A DNA stretch of 64,000 nucleotides from Cellvibrionaceae bacterium (GTDB taxonomy: Bacteria; Pseudomonadota; Gammaproteobacteria; Pseudomonadales; Cellvibrionaceae), in assembly GCA_024707385.1 (NCBI GenBank), contig JANPZW010000009.1, forward strand, positions 186,001-250,000, in the 5' to 3' direction. Of the stretch, positions 20,087 to 29,201 are shown one piece after another (positions within the stretch are counted from its first letter, which is position 1; every line of letters starts with the position of its first letter). The notes below the pieces were generated by a model. That model saw nothing but the letters and a program-made list of their open reading frames with translations. It ran no database searches and was not told where the DNA came from. The position numbers were made by a program, and so were the translations under genes.

Positions 20087-20533
20087 ATGCCAGCATCTTT
20101 TCACAGGCTCGCATCGGGCTGGCGAACCCTCGGCCTGGCCGTGGCGCTGCCGGCCACCCTGGCTGGTTTCAGCCCGGCCACTCACGCCGCTGATGTGGTG
20201 GTGGTCACCGACAGCCAACATACGGTCAAGACCATGGGCGGCGAGCGGTTGATCGAGCTCGATGCCGCCTCCCGAATCGAGGCGGAACTGTCCGTGGGAT
20301 TGCCTGCAGACCCGGAGCAGGCGACAGCCATCGTCAAGCGCCGTTTGAATGAAGGCGGCTCCGACTTTCAGCGTTGCCTCGCCACGGCCTACCAGGGCGT
20401 TGCCGATGCCTGGAGCCTGGGTATCACCAGCATCCCGGCCGTGGTCGTGGATCAGCGCTACGTGGTCTATGGCGAGCCGGACGTCGCACGCGCTCTCGCG
20501 CGCATCGAACAGCACCGGAGGTCGCAGCCATGA
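20087..20533 (+). CDS. ICE protein, PFL_4709 family (TIGR03757), thioredoxin-like
   Basis: 148 residues. A signal peptide of about 35 residues (ending THAADV) precedes a small domain that looks like TrbC/TraW-type proteins. It includes the stretch ITSIPAVVVDQRYVVYGEPD, whose cis-Pro-like turn recalls a thioredoxin fold without a CxxC. It starts the second half of the mating operon after the radC terminator. The stop overlaps the next ATG (ATGA). A periplasmic role in pilus assembly is inferred. Confidence 0.83.
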   Translation: MPASFHRLASGWRTLGLAVALPATLAGFSPATHAADVVVVTDSQHTVKTMGGERLIELDAASRIEAELSVGLPADPEQATAIVKRRLNEGGSDFQRCLATAYQGVADAWSLGITSIPAVVVDQRYVVYGEPDVARALARIEQHRRSQP

Positions 20534-21477
20534 ACCGTCCGTTCAACCGGCTGCGCAGCCTGCGTGCCGGCATCGCTTCCGCACTGTTGCTCAGCGCCAC
20601 GGGCAGCTACGCCCTCAACACAGCCACCATCGTCGGATCGGTGGCATCGCCCGACTGCCTGGAATACCGGGTCGTGGGAATTTGCTACTGGCTCTACTGC
20701 ACGCTGGGCGGTTGCACGGTGCGCACGTCCGTCAAGGTGCGCCACTACGTCCCTGATGCGGTTGTCTCCAGCTACAGCAATACCGGGGAGAACCCCTGGA
20801 TCGAAGTTCGGGCTATGAGCATGCCCAACCCATCGGCCCAGGCTGGCGGTGACGGCACTACGAATCACGACAACGAAAACAACCTCGCCAAGGTCAAGAA
20901 CGCGGACGTCATCGGCCATCCCGGTGCCGAGGTGTTCAACCAGTTCGTCTCATCGTCAGGCTACTTCTGCGAAGGCGCGGGAACGGCGTTCATGCCGTAT
21001 CTGCTGAGCACTCTGGACACGCTGGCCTGGCGCTACAACGTGCCCGAGATGGCTTACCCGGAAGCGCTGATTCCGGGTATGCGCGAGATCGGCGGGCGCA
21101 GCACCCTGAACCTCTGGGGGGCGGTCTATCCACGCGGCGGGTTCCTGCACCAGACCGATGACTACAAGGCCGGTGCCGTGGTGGCCCAGCGTGCAGGCGA
21201 TGTCGTCACGCGCCGCGGCCAGTTGCACGTGTACCAGCCGCTGCTTGCCAATTCCCGTGACGGTTACTGGCCCGCTGGCGCGCTGATGGAGGGCGATGCC
21301 TCGACCGGCAAGTGGCAGGAATTGACACCTGTCCTGTCCTCGTCCTGCACGGTCTTTCCGCACAGCGGCTTTCTGACTCAGGCCCAGCAATACGATTACG
21401 CCTGGGCGCTCTGGCGCCCGTATTCGTGCTGCCAGCGCCGGGGACAGGTGTTCCTTGGCAGCGTTGATTTCCAATGA
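20530..21477 (+). CDS. ICE protein, PFL_4710 family (TIGR03756), TraU-like
   Basis: 315 residues with a signal peptide (IASALLLSATGSYA) and a Cys-rich N-terminal region (SPDCLEYRVVGICYWLYCTLGGC) typical of TraU-like periplasmic conjugation proteins. I chose ATG 20530, which overlaps the preceding stop by four bases, over longer upstream frames that only read through the previous gene. The cysteines are probable substrates of the DsbA-like protein at 18470. Confidence 0.87.
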   Translation: MNRPFNRLRSLRAGIASALLLSATGSYALNTATIVGSVASPDCLEYRVVGICYWLYCTLGGCTVRTSVKVRHYVPDAVVSSYSNTGENPWIEVRAMSMPNPSAQAGGDGTTNHDNENNLAKVKNADVIGHPGAEVFNQFVSSSGYFCEGAGTAFMPYLLSTLDTLAWRYNVPEMAYPEALIPGMREIGGRSTLNLWGAVYPRGGFLHQTDDYKAGAVVAQRAGDVVTRRGQLHVYQPLLANSRDGYWPAGALMEGDASTGKWQELTPVLSSSCTVFPHSGFLTQAQQYDYAWALWRPYSCCQRRGQVFLGSVDFQ

Positions 21478-21486
21478 GGTGGCGTG

Positions 21487-22881
21487 ATGAAGCGTCGTGA
21501 ATCCAGGCCGATCTCCGTCCGAGTGCGTCGTGCAAGGAACGGACTTGCGATGGCGAGTGCGTTGGCGCTGGCCAGCGCCGTGGCGTGGGCCCAGCAGGGC
21601 TACCAGACCAGTGGCAGCGTGATCGGCGATGATGTCATGTACTCGATCGGCGGCGGCAGCGCGGTGTCCATGGGCCGCGCGGCCGGCATGCGCTCGATCG
21701 GCGTCGGCGTAGGCTGGAACAGCAACCTGATTTGCGGCGACATGAGCATCCAGACCACGCTGCGCAACCAGCTCAACGGCATCACGAACGGCTTTCAGCA
21801 GATCATGGGGAGCGTGATCCAGAGCGCCACAAGCGCCGTGGCGTCCCTGCCTTCGCTGATCATCCAGCGGGCCGACCCCGGCCTCTACAACCTGCTCACG
21901 AACGGCGTGCTCCAGGCCCGGCTGGATTTCGATCGCTCCAAGCTGACGTGTCGGGCCATGGCCGAGAAGATGGCCGACATGGCAGGCGGCCAGCTCGGCT
22001 GGAGCCAGATGGCCGAAGGTATGGCCTTGCGCGACGCAGTGGCCAGTACGGATGCGGTCTCGGCCATCGAGCAGGCCGAGACGCGCCGGGGCAATGATGG
22101 TGTGCCCTGGGTGGGCGGCAGCAACGCGGGCGGTGCCGGCCAACCTGCGATCAAGGTGGTCGGCGACGTCACCCGCGCAGGCTACAACCTGGTCAATGGC
22201 CGCGGCGTGACCGATACGACGTCCATTGCGCCTGCCAGTTGCGCAAGCCTGTCCTGCCAGACCTGGTCATCCCCACAGCAGGCCGTCGAATGGGCCACGC
22301 GGGTACTCGGCGAGCAGGAGCAACGCACCTGCGATGCCTGCACCAAGACCGAGACGGTGCCCGGCGTCGGGCTGACACCGCTGATTCAGGAGGAATACGA
22401 GACGAAGCTGGAGGCCCTGGAGGAGCTGATCTCCGGGACGCGTAACACGACATTCGAGAACCTGCGCGATGCCGGCAGCACCTCGCTGCCCATCACGCGC
22501 GGCGTGATCGAAGCACTGCGCGACGAGCCCGACCAGCGCCTGCTGTCGCAACGCCTGGCATCCGAAGTCGCGCTGGCGTCCGTGCTGGAGAAGGCACTGC
22601 TGCTGCAGCGCACGCTACTGACGGGCAAGAAGGAGCCCAACGTGGCGGCCAATCAGTTGGCCGTCGAGGCGGTGAATCACGAGAGCGACACGCTCGACCG
22701 CGAGATCCGCAACCTCAAGATGGAACTGGAACTGCGCCGCGAGCTGGCGAACAACTCGCCCATGGCCATCATCCAGCGCCACGGCGCGCGTGCAGCAGGC
22801 TCGCGCGGCATCTACGAAGGCGACCCGGTGCCAGACCGCCTCAACCAGTTGCAGAAGGGCACTCCGGGAGGCAATCCATGA
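21487..22881 (+). CDS. ICE protein, PFL_4711 family (TIGR03755), TraH-like
   Basis: 464 residues. A signal peptide (MASALALASAVAWAQQ, about residues 20-36) and a periplasmic body with a coiled-coil C-terminus (KALLLQRTLLTGKKEP onward). It also has paired cysteines (CASLSC, CDACTK) expected to form disulfides. The position after the TraU-like gene and the size fit TraH-like proteins needed for mating-pair stabilisation. The stop overlaps the next start by four bases. ATG at 21487 is preferred; an in-frame GTG sits directly before it. Confidence 0.86.
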   Translation: MKRRESRPISVRVRRARNGLAMASALALASAVAWAQQGYQTSGSVIGDDVMYSIGGGSAVSMGRAAGMRSIGVGVGWNSNLICGDMSIQTTLRNQLNGITNGFQQIMGSVIQSATSAVASLPSLIIQRADPGLYNLLTNGVLQARLDFDRSKLTCRAMAEKMADMAGGQLGWSQMAEGMALRDAVASTDAVSAIEQAETRRGNDGVPWVGGSNAGGAGQPAIKVVGDVTRAGYNLVNGRGVTDTTSIAPASCASLSCQTWSSPQQAVEWATRVLGEQEQRTCDACTKTETVPGVGLTPLIQEEYETKLEALEELISGTRNTTFENLRDAGSTSLPITRGVIEALRDEPDQRLLSQRLASEVALASVLEKALLLQRTLLTGKKEPNVAANQLAVEAVNHESDTLDREIRNLKMELELRRELANNSPMAIIQRHGARAAGSRGIYEGDPVPDRLNQLQKGTPGGNP

Positions 22882-23234
22882 GCCCGACGCATCCAGGTTG
22901 GCTTCGGCTGCGCTGGCTGTTCAACCGGCGCGCGGCGAAGGCGCTGCTGTGGACGGTTGTGATCGCCGCCGCTGCCGTCGGAGCCAACATCGCCGGGATC
23001 TATCTGGTTGGCAGCATTGCCGATTGGGAGCGGTGGCTGGCGTGCGCCTCAGTTTACTTCCTGCTGTGGCGGTTGTGCCTGTACGGGGCGACGGTCTACG
23101 GCTGGATGTGGATGCGCCGTCGGCTGTTGGCTCGGGATGATGACGCGCAAGCGCGGCGGCGTCTGCGGCGCAGCGAGATTGCCGGCGTCATCGCCATCTT
23201 GGCGCTGGAAGCCAGCCTGCTGATGCAGGACTGA
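22878..23234 (+). CDS. Small ICE membrane protein, unknown
   Basis: 118 residues with three hydrophobic segments (about 22-45, 52-75 and 98-116) separated by basic loops. Not recognised as a named family, but an open frame of this size between the TraH-like and TraG-like genes is usual in the ICE class. The four-base overlap with the upstream gene and the SD-like AGAGGAG at its end argue for real, coupled expression. Possibly an inner-membrane accessory of the TraG-like protein. Confidence 0.7.
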   Translation: MSPTHPGWLRLRWLFNRRAAKALLWTVVIAAAAVGANIAGIYLVGSIADWERWLACASVYFLLWRLCLYGATVYGWMWMRRRLLARDDDAQARRRLRRSEIAGVIAILALEASLLMQD

Positions 23235-23249
23235 GAGGAGATGCGGGTC

Positions 23250-24758
23250 ATGACGCTTTTGACGACCGATTACCTAGAGTATTACCTGACCCTGGTGTCC
23301 TGGATCGTCCATAACGGCATTTGGGCGGTGCTGGTGTCCAGCGGGGTGTTCGCGCTGCCTTTTGTGGCGATCATCGTGCAGGAGTGGCTGAAGGCACGTG
23401 CGGAAGGCGCCGACGAAGGCAACAAGGGCGCGCTCTCGGCGGCACGCATCGAGAGCCGTGTGTTCGTGGCCATCGTGGTGGTGATGTTCGCCGGTATTCC
23501 GTTCATTGACATCGACCTGAACACCATCAAGTACGACAGCGCACGCTCGGCCCAGTGCCAGATCAGCGTACCGCAGCCTACGGACACGGGCTGGTCGCAG
23601 TCCTTCAGCACCATCAATGACCAGTCGGCGAAAGTGCCAGTCTGGTGGGGATTCATGCACGCGCTCTCGCGCGCCGTCACCGGCGCTTCGGTGGCGGCAA
23701 TCCCATGCGGCACGGATCTGCGCCAGATGCGCATGGAGATCGACGCCACGCGCATCGACGATCCGGTGCTGGCCCAGGAGGTGGCCGATTTCACGCACGA
23801 CTGCTACGGGCCTGCGCGTGCCAAGCTGTTCATGCAGCGCCCGGACCTGGACGACGCGCAGATGCACGACGTGACCTGGATCGGATCAAGGTTCTTCACC
23901 GACACCGCAGGCTATTACGACAGCTATCGCTCCAGCACCGCGCGCGAATCCTGGCCCTACGATAGCAACCGGGATGCAGGGCTGGCGCAGGTCGCCAACG
24001 GCGGCGGCTACCCGACCTGCAGGCAGTGGTGGGCCGATGGCAACAACGGCCTGCGCTCGCGACTGCTCGGCCAGGTGGACCCAAGCCTCCTGAACCGCCT
24101 GGCGGGCTGGGCCGGGTTCATGAGCCGCACCGAGGTGGATGATTCCGTCATCCGTGCCATCGCTTCGCCCCGGCAGCAGAAGCTGAATCAGGGCAGCGTC
24201 TATACGGACTATGGCGGCCAGATCGACAAGACTCTGCCGAACATCGTGACCCGGGCCACGGGCGATGTCGGTATGGCAGTCGGCGCGATCGCAGCGTTTC
24301 CCGCCATGGACGTGGTGCGCCAGGCACTGCCCATGGCGCTTGCCTTGCTCAAGATGGCATTGGTCATCTGCATTCCGCTTGTGCTGGTCGTGGGTACGTA
24401 TGACCTCAAGACGGTGGTCACCGTCAGCGTTGTGCAGTTCGCGCTGTTCTTCGTGGACTTTTGGTTTCAGCTCGCGCGCTGGATTGATTCGACGATCCTG
24501 GACGCACTCTATGGCTGGGGCTTCGGGTGGAACCGGCCGCACACCAACTTCGACCCGCTTGTGGGGCTGAACAACGCCTTCGGCGATATGCTGCTGAACT
24601 TCGTCATGGGGACGATGTTCCTGGTTTTGCCGACCTTTTGGATCGCAGCACTGGGATGGGCAGGCATCAGGGCCGGGGCGATTGCACAGAATCTCGCAAC
24701 TGGTTCAAAAGAAGCGAAAGACAGCACGTCATCGGGCGTCAATAAGGTGACGCGCTGA
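23250..24758 (+). CDS. traG: TraG N-terminal domain conjugation protein
   Basis: 502 residues. A polytopic inner-membrane protein with hydrophobic segments near residues 15-40, 70-90 and four or more between 340 and 480. It matches the TraG N-terminal domain involved in pilus assembly and mating-pair stabilisation. I chose ATG 23250 (MTLLTTDYLEYYLTL) because AGAGGAG lies about 10 bases upstream, while the ATG at 23241 abuts it. Last gene of the plus-strand mating operon. The large periplasmic entry-exclusion part of F TraG is absent, as is normal for this class. Confidence 0.88.
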   Translation: MTLLTTDYLEYYLTLVSWIVHNGIWAVLVSSGVFALPFVAIIVQEWLKARAEGADEGNKGALSAARIESRVFVAIVVVMFAGIPFIDIDLNTIKYDSARSAQCQISVPQPTDTGWSQSFSTINDQSAKVPVWWGFMHALSRAVTGASVAAIPCGTDLRQMRMEIDATRIDDPVLAQEVADFTHDCYGPARAKLFMQRPDLDDAQMHDVTWIGSRFFTDTAGYYDSYRSSTARESWPYDSNRDAGLAQVANGGGYPTCRQWWADGNNGLRSRLLGQVDPSLLNRLAGWAGFMSRTEVDDSVIRAIASPRQQKLNQGSVYTDYGGQIDKTLPNIVTRATGDVGMAVGAIAAFPAMDVVRQALPMALALLKMALVICIPLVLVVGTYDLKTVVTVSVVQFALFFVDFWFQLARWIDSTILDALYGWGFGWNRPHTNFDPLVGLNNAFGDMLLNFVMGTMFLVLPTFWIAALGWAGIRAGAIAQNLATGSKEAKDSTSSGVNKVTR

Positions 24759-24777
24759 GCTCCTAAACACTACTTGC

Positions 24778-25047
24778 TTAGTTCCGGAAAGGCTCATCCG
24801 TGCGCGGCGCTTCAGGGGCTTGCTTGTCCAGTGATTCGCGGTACTTGATGCATCCCCGCATGAAGTGCTGCCATGTCGGTACGGCTATTTCGGGAGTCAC
24901 TTTCTCAGGAAGAAGCTCCCAAAGAGCTGGGTGATGCCAGCATAGATCATGACCTGTGGCATCTCGATGAGCACGTATGCCTTGTCTCAGCTTGACGACT
25001 TCCTCGACAAGCTGCTCTCGGGACATTCCTTGTAGATCGGTATCCAT
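24778..25047 (-). CDS. Conserved small ICE protein, unknown
   Basis: 89 residues, soluble, no signal. An acidic N-terminal helix (MSREQLVEEVVKLRQGIRAHRD) is followed by HDLCWHHPALWELLPEK. Not assigned to a named family. AGGAAGA lies about 7 bases before ATG 25047, which I prefer to the upstream ATG at 25062. It sits between the convergent TraG gene and the DUF3742 gene. Function unknown. Confidence 0.7.
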   Translation of the reverse strand: MDTDLQGMSREQLVEEVVKLRQGIRAHRDATGHDLCWHHPALWELLPEKVTPEIAVPTWQHFMRGCIKYRESLDKQAPEAPRTDEPFRN

Positions 25048-25092
25048 TGATTCTTCCTGCACTTACCAGAATTAAGCCTTCCGGCAACGTCT

Positions 25093-25467
25093 CTAATCGT
25101 CATCCGGATTGTTGGGGTCATGCGGGTCGAGGCGATACCCATCCGACGAATACAAGCCGAACCCAGCTTCACCATGGCGCAGTTCGTCGTGTGGCAGCGA
25201 GAAGTCTTCATCATCGCCTTTTCCAAAGCCACGAGCCACAAGCGAGATGCACACCAATAGCAGCGCCAGCCAGAAGGTCGAGTAGAACAGCAACACCAAC
25301 ACGCCTAGCTTGACCAGCCACACGAGCATGACCGCGCCGGCCACCGGCACTCCCTTGGAGGCCAACCAGTTCGATGCTCGCCGCTCGCCACGCGCATAGG
25401 CGCGCCATCCACGGCCAAAGAATCGGCCGAGGCGTTCTGCGGTGCTGATGCGGGTTGTCGTCGTCAT
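25093..25467 (-). CDS. DUF3742 family ICE protein
   Basis: 124 residues. The DUF3742 pattern is clear: a basic N-terminus (ERLGRFFGRGWRAYARGERR), two close transmembrane helices (about residues 40-80), then an acidic tail with GLYSSDGYRLDPHDPNNPDDD. Members occur almost only in this type of ICE, beside traG and the relaxase. AGGAGACG precedes the ATG. Role unknown; location implies an inner-membrane accessory of conjugation. Confidence 0.88.
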   Translation of the reverse strand: MTTTTRISTAERLGRFFGRGWRAYARGERRASNWLASKGVPVAGAVMLVWLVKLGVLVLLFYSTFWLALLLVCISLVARGFGKGDDEDFSLPHDELRHGEAGFGLYSSDGYRLDPHDPNNPDDD

Positions 25468-25486
25468 GGTCGTCTCCTAGAAATGC

Positions 25487-25945
25487 CTACTCCAGCTCGC
25501 TCCAATCCGATTTGCTTGCCTCGACCAATGCGTTCCAGTCGTCTGGCGGATTGCCGCGGCCAAGCATTTTCTCGAACACCGCATAAGGGTCCGACTTGCT
25601 GCCCGATGACCGCAGGGTCTGCTCATCATTGACCCAGGCGTAGACGATGACCTTCGCCTTCGAGTCGTACCGGAAGAACAGCCGGTAGCGCCTGCCGAGC
25701 TTGGCCCGCCGCCAGTGGCGATAGGCTGGCCCCATGGTATTGCCCTGACGGTACTCGTCGCGCCCCGGATCACTCGGCACCCCATCCAGTATCAACTGGA
25801 CCAAGGCCCGGAAGAACTTGACGTTGGCGTTGGCGCCAAACCCTTGCGGGTCATTCTCCTGGGCGCGCAGCACAGCCGCGCGCAGTTTCAGCATCTGCTC
25901 GATCAGGTTGTCGTGGAACAGCAGCGTCCAGCCATGCCGTTGCAT
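25487..25945 (-). CDS. yhaV: YhaV-family type II toxin
   Basis: 152 residues, the usual length. YhaV is a RelE-fold ribosome-dependent mRNA interferase. Typical stretches are WTLLFHDNLIEQMLKL at the start, MGPAYRHWRRAKLGRRYRLFFRYD in the middle and YAWVNDEQTLRSSGSKSDPY near the end. The start is coupled to the antitoxin stop (TGATG), so the pair is co-translated from the antitoxin promoter. On an ICE it would act as an addiction module that penalises loss. Confidence 0.93.
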   Translation of the reverse strand: MQRHGWTLLFHDNLIEQMLKLRAAVLRAQENDPQGFGANANVKFFRALVQLILDGVPSDPGRDEYRQGNTMGPAYRHWRRAKLGRRYRLFFRYDSKAKVIVYAWVNDEQTLRSSGSKSDPYAVFEKMLGRGNPPDDWNALVEASKSDWSELE

Positions 25946-26262
25946 CAGATGTCCACGTCCTCATCGAAATCGTCGCCCAGGTCCACCTTGTGGCCCGCGT
26001 GCTCCAGCATCGTGCGCGCCAGATCCTCGGGCAGACCGCGAACATGCCGGCCTGCTTCAATGTCGCGCGCCAGCAGGGCCAGGAACGCGGCGATTGCCGG
26101 GTCTTCGTGCTCGGCATCGGCGCGGGTCACGACCACTTCACTGCCGCGAAGCTCGAACGCGAGCTTGCTGCCGGTGTCGGCACCCAGCGCCTGGCGGATG
26201 GACTTGGGCAGCGTGATCTGCCCCTTGGATGTCAGCGTGGCAACTTCGTGAATGGCAGGCAT
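25945..26262 (-). CDS. prlF: PrlF-family type II antitoxin
   Basis: 105 residues. The N-terminal AbrB/SpoVT-type swapped-hairpin DNA-binding domain is clear (ATLTSKGQITLPKSIRQALG), followed by an acidic C-terminus that would bind YhaV. I chose ATG 26262 because AGGAGA lies 8 bases upstream. A longer in-frame extension to 26346 would read through the promoter and its palindrome. The antitoxin should neutralise YhaV and repress its own promoter. Confidence 0.93.
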   Translation of the reverse strand: MPAIHEVATLTSKGQITLPKSIRQALGADTGSKLAFELRGSEVVVTRADAEHEDPAIAAFLALLARDIEAGRHVRGLPEDLARTMLEHAGHKVDLGDDFDEDVDI

Positions 26263-26289
26263 GGCGGCTCTCCTGATGGCAATGCCTGC

Positions 26290-26318
26290 ATGGTAAGGAT
26301 ATTTCCTTACTTTGTCAA
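26290..26318 (-). promoter_or_regulatory. prlF-yhaV promoter with palindromic operator
   Basis: On the minus strand TTGACA (26313-26318) and TACCAT (26290-26295) are 17 bases apart. The spacer and -10 edge hold a perfect inverted repeat, GTAAGGA-TATT-TCCTTAC (26293-26310). The position is ideal for autorepression by PrlF. Confidence 0.75.
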
Positions 26319-26570
26319 TGTGAGGTCGCATGGTGCTCTCCGGCATTCAACTTTGAGCCTCATCGTAGGGCCAGAACAGCGAGCCTTCAGGCATCAACAC
26401 GGCCTCGGCGAGCTCCGCATTGATGGTGGATGGTCAGTGCTTTCCGCGCTATACCCAAAGGCTGTAACGGCCAAAAGGTCGAAATGGCAAGGGAATGGGG
26501 TGCAAGGGGAAAGGCCCTACCTCGAAAAGGCCAAAAGGCCCCCCGCCCGGCCCGCCATCAGGACATCCAC
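26319..26570 (+). other. Spacer upstream of the relaxase, candidate oriT/promoter region
   Basis: No convincing gene. The 10-base word GGCCAAAAGG occurs at 26469-26478 and again at 26529-26538, exactly 60 bases apart, just before the relaxase start. Origins of transfer often lie next to the relaxase gene, so this is the best oriT candidate in the window, but no nick site can be named. Confidence 0.3.
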
Positions 26571-28505
26571 ATGCTCTCTCTGTTCCAGCGAAAACGGTCT
26601 CCGGTCACCGCCGCGCCGTCGCCAGCACCCGCCACCGATCTCCCGAAAGGGTTGATGCGGCCGGAGTCGGCCGCATCGCTGTTGGCCACGCCGCGCAGGC
26701 AGAAGCTGCTGGAACACATCTGGCAGAGAACCTCTCTGTCTCGCCGCCAGTTCGCGACGCTGTACCGCGTGCCGCTGGAGCGCTATGCCGAACTGGTCCA
26801 GGCTTTCCCGGCGTCCGAGGCGCATCACCATGCCTACCCAGGCGGCATGCTCGACCACGGCCTGGAAATCGTCGCCTACGCGCTCAAGCTGCGGCAATCC
26901 CATCTGTTGCCCATCGGTGCCAGTCCCGAGGACCAGGCCGCGCAGGCCGAGCCTGGACTGCTGCCGTTGCTTATGCGGCCCTGTTGCACGACATCGGCAA
27001 GATCGCCGTTGATCTGCACGTCGAGCTGGCCGACGGCAGCACCTGGCATCCCTGGCACGGCCCGCTGCACCAGCCATATCGCTTCCGCTACCGCGATGAT
27101 CGCGAGTACCGGCTCCACAGCGCGGCGACAGGCCTGCTTTACCGGCAACTGCTTGATCGTGACCTCCTGGACTGGCTCAGCGGCTATCCGTCCCTGTGGG
27201 CACCGCTGCTCTACGTCCTTGCCGGGCAGTATGAGCACGCTGGGGTGCTGGGCGAACTGGTCGTGCAGGCCGACCGCGCTTCCGTCGCCCAGGAACTGGG
27301 CGGCGATCCCTCGCGTGCCATGGCCGCGCCCAAGCATGCGCTGCAACGCAAGCTGCTCGACGGGCTGCGCTACCTGCTCAAGGAGGAACTGAAGCTGAAT
27401 CAGCCTGAAGCCTCAGACGGCTGGCTCACCGAGGATGCCCTGTGGCTGGTGAGCAAGACCGTTTCGGACAAGCTGCGCGCGCACCTGCTGTCTCAGGGTA
27501 TCGACGGCATTCCTGCGAACAACACCGCCGTGTTCAACGTGTTGCAGGACCACGGCATGTTGCAACCCACGCCAGACGGCAAGGCGATCTGGCGCGCGAC
27601 CGTGACCAGTGCGGTCGGATGGTCCCACTCGTTCACCCTGTTGCGTCTCGCTCCCGCGCTGATCTGGGAAGCTGGTGAGCGGCCGGCGCCATTTGCTGGC
27701 ACGGTAGTGATCGATGCGACACTCCCAGAAAATGGCGCCGATGCGCTGGCCACGCCGCCTGTGGCTGGAACGCCGCCAGCCCCAGAAGACCAGGAGACGC
27801 CGCCGTGGGAGGGTAGCAGTACTAGCGTCACCGCTTCGCCCCCCGCAGCCCAGCCCATGGCTGACGTGATGGAGGACATGCTGGCGATGGTAGGCACGGG
27901 CGACCCGCACGACGTTTCCCACAATGAGCAGGCCGATTCAGCCAACGTATCTGCCACACGCTCCGAGGCACCTATGCCGACCACGGCCGTGACCTCGTCA
28001 ACGTCGCCTGTACCCACGGCTGCGCCGCCGGCCATGAGCGCACGGCCATCCGGTGAGCATTTTCATGGAGTGGCTGCGCCAGGGTATCGCGTTGCGCAAG
28101 CTCATCATCAATGATGCGAAGGCGCTCGCGCATACCGTAAGCGACACAGCGTATCTGGTCAGTCCCGGCGTGTTTCAACGGTACGCACAAGAACATCCAC
28201 AAGTGGGCATGCTGGCACAACAGGAGAGCCAACAAGATTGGCAATGGGTGCAAAAGCGCTTCGAGCGGCTACAGTTGCATCGCAAGCAGCCCAACGGCTT
28301 GAACATCTGGGCCAGCGAAGTGACAGGTCCGCGAAAAACACGGCACCTGCATGGCTATCTTTTGCAAGACCCCCACTTGTTGTTTACGGAGGTGCCCCCC
28401 AAACAATCCGTACCTCAGGGTACTCAGCAGCGAGTAGATGCACTCATCAAGAAGCCAACTATGTCTGCATGGCCGACCCACTGGCGCTGCAAAGACGCAA
28501 CGTGA
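26571..28505 (+). pseudogene. traI: MobH-family conjugative relaxase TraI, multiply frameshifted
   Basis: The TraI_2/MobH relaxase that should nick oriT. An HD-type metal motif is present: HHAYPGGMLDHGLEI in the first frame and AALLHDIGKIAVDLH in the second. The C-terminal domain (MEWLRQGIALRKLIINDAKA onward) is in a third frame. The reading needs a missing G at about 26951 and an extra T at 28060-28063. Near the end it needs an extra A (about 28401), a missing G (about 28418) and a missing G (about 28450). After repair the protein reads on through YVCMADPLALQRRNVTVADLQ, and that frame stays open to 28633. Either the sequence is error-rich here or the ICE cannot transfer on its own. Confidence 0.85.
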
Positions 28506-28607
28506 CGGTAGCCGATTTACAGGCAAGCGTCTGGACTGTCAGGTGTGATAGAGGTAACATGACGATTGGGGATCTTTCATCACATTTCAGCTTTAAAAGA
28601 AAACGAC

Positions 28608-29201
28608 ATGCTATTTCGGAGGCTGCTTCGTAACAGAATGCGCCGCTTCGGTACGGTTGCCGTGGCGGTGGTGTTTCTGTTGCAGACCTTCGCCGTAGCG
28701 AGCATGCCTTTGGTGTCCATCTCGGCGGACGAAGAGATGGTCATCATCTGCACCGGCTCTGGCATGAAGACTGTGCCATTGTCGGACTTTGGCATTGACC
28801 TCGATCAAGACCAGCCAGACACTGGGACGATGCCATCCGGGGGTATGTGTGCGTTGTGTCCGCTCGCGCACTGTGTTGGACTCCCGCCATCGATGGCCTT
28901 TCTGCCCGCCCTCGATCTCAATACTCACGCTCCTCAAGCTCCCCCGGCGGCACGCTTTGTAGCCGAAGGCTTCAGAACCGCGCACCAGGCACGCGCGCCC
29001 CCTCCAACATCTGATTCGCTGCCCATCAGACCGTGCAGATTACTTTCTGCGCGGTCTTCGCTACGATCATTGTTGGAGTTTTGTCATGTCCGGAGATTCT
29101 TCCGCGATCGGCGTTGGCCGTTCGCGTCTGCGCCCACGTGCGCTAGCAGTCGCCATCAGAGCGCAGTTCGCTCACCGGCGTATAGCCACAGCCCTTTGTG
29201 A
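28608..29201 (+). CDS. DUF2946-type copper-associated membrane/periplasmic protein
   Basis: 197 residues as read. A signal or anchor (TVAVAVVFLLQTFAVASMP) is followed by a short domain with Cys motifs (VIICTGSG, GGMCALCPLAHC) and ends in HQARAPPP, the usual close of DUF2946 proteins. Residues after about 130 overlap the receptor gene in another frame and look non-homologous. The natural end may therefore be near 29000, with another small indel possible. DUF2946 proteins commonly lie beside TonB receptors in copper loci. It is the first gene of the cargo after the relaxase. Function unknown; copper binding by the Cys/Met residues is inferred. Confidence 0.7.
   Translation: MLFRRLLRNRMRRFGTVAVAVVFLLQTFAVASMPLVSISADEEMVIICTGSGMKTVPLSDFGIDLDQDQPDTGTMPSGGMCALCPLAHCVGLPPSMAFLPALDLNTHAPQAPPAARFVAEGFRTAHQARAPPPTSDSLPIRPCRLLSARSSLRSLLEFCHVRRFFRDRRWPFASAPTCASSRHQSAVRSPAYSHSPL

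Noticed and set aside
20956..22143. Minus-strand open frame of 395 codons under the TraU/TraH-like genes
   Set aside because: Antisense shadow of coding DNA; no recognisable protein or SD.
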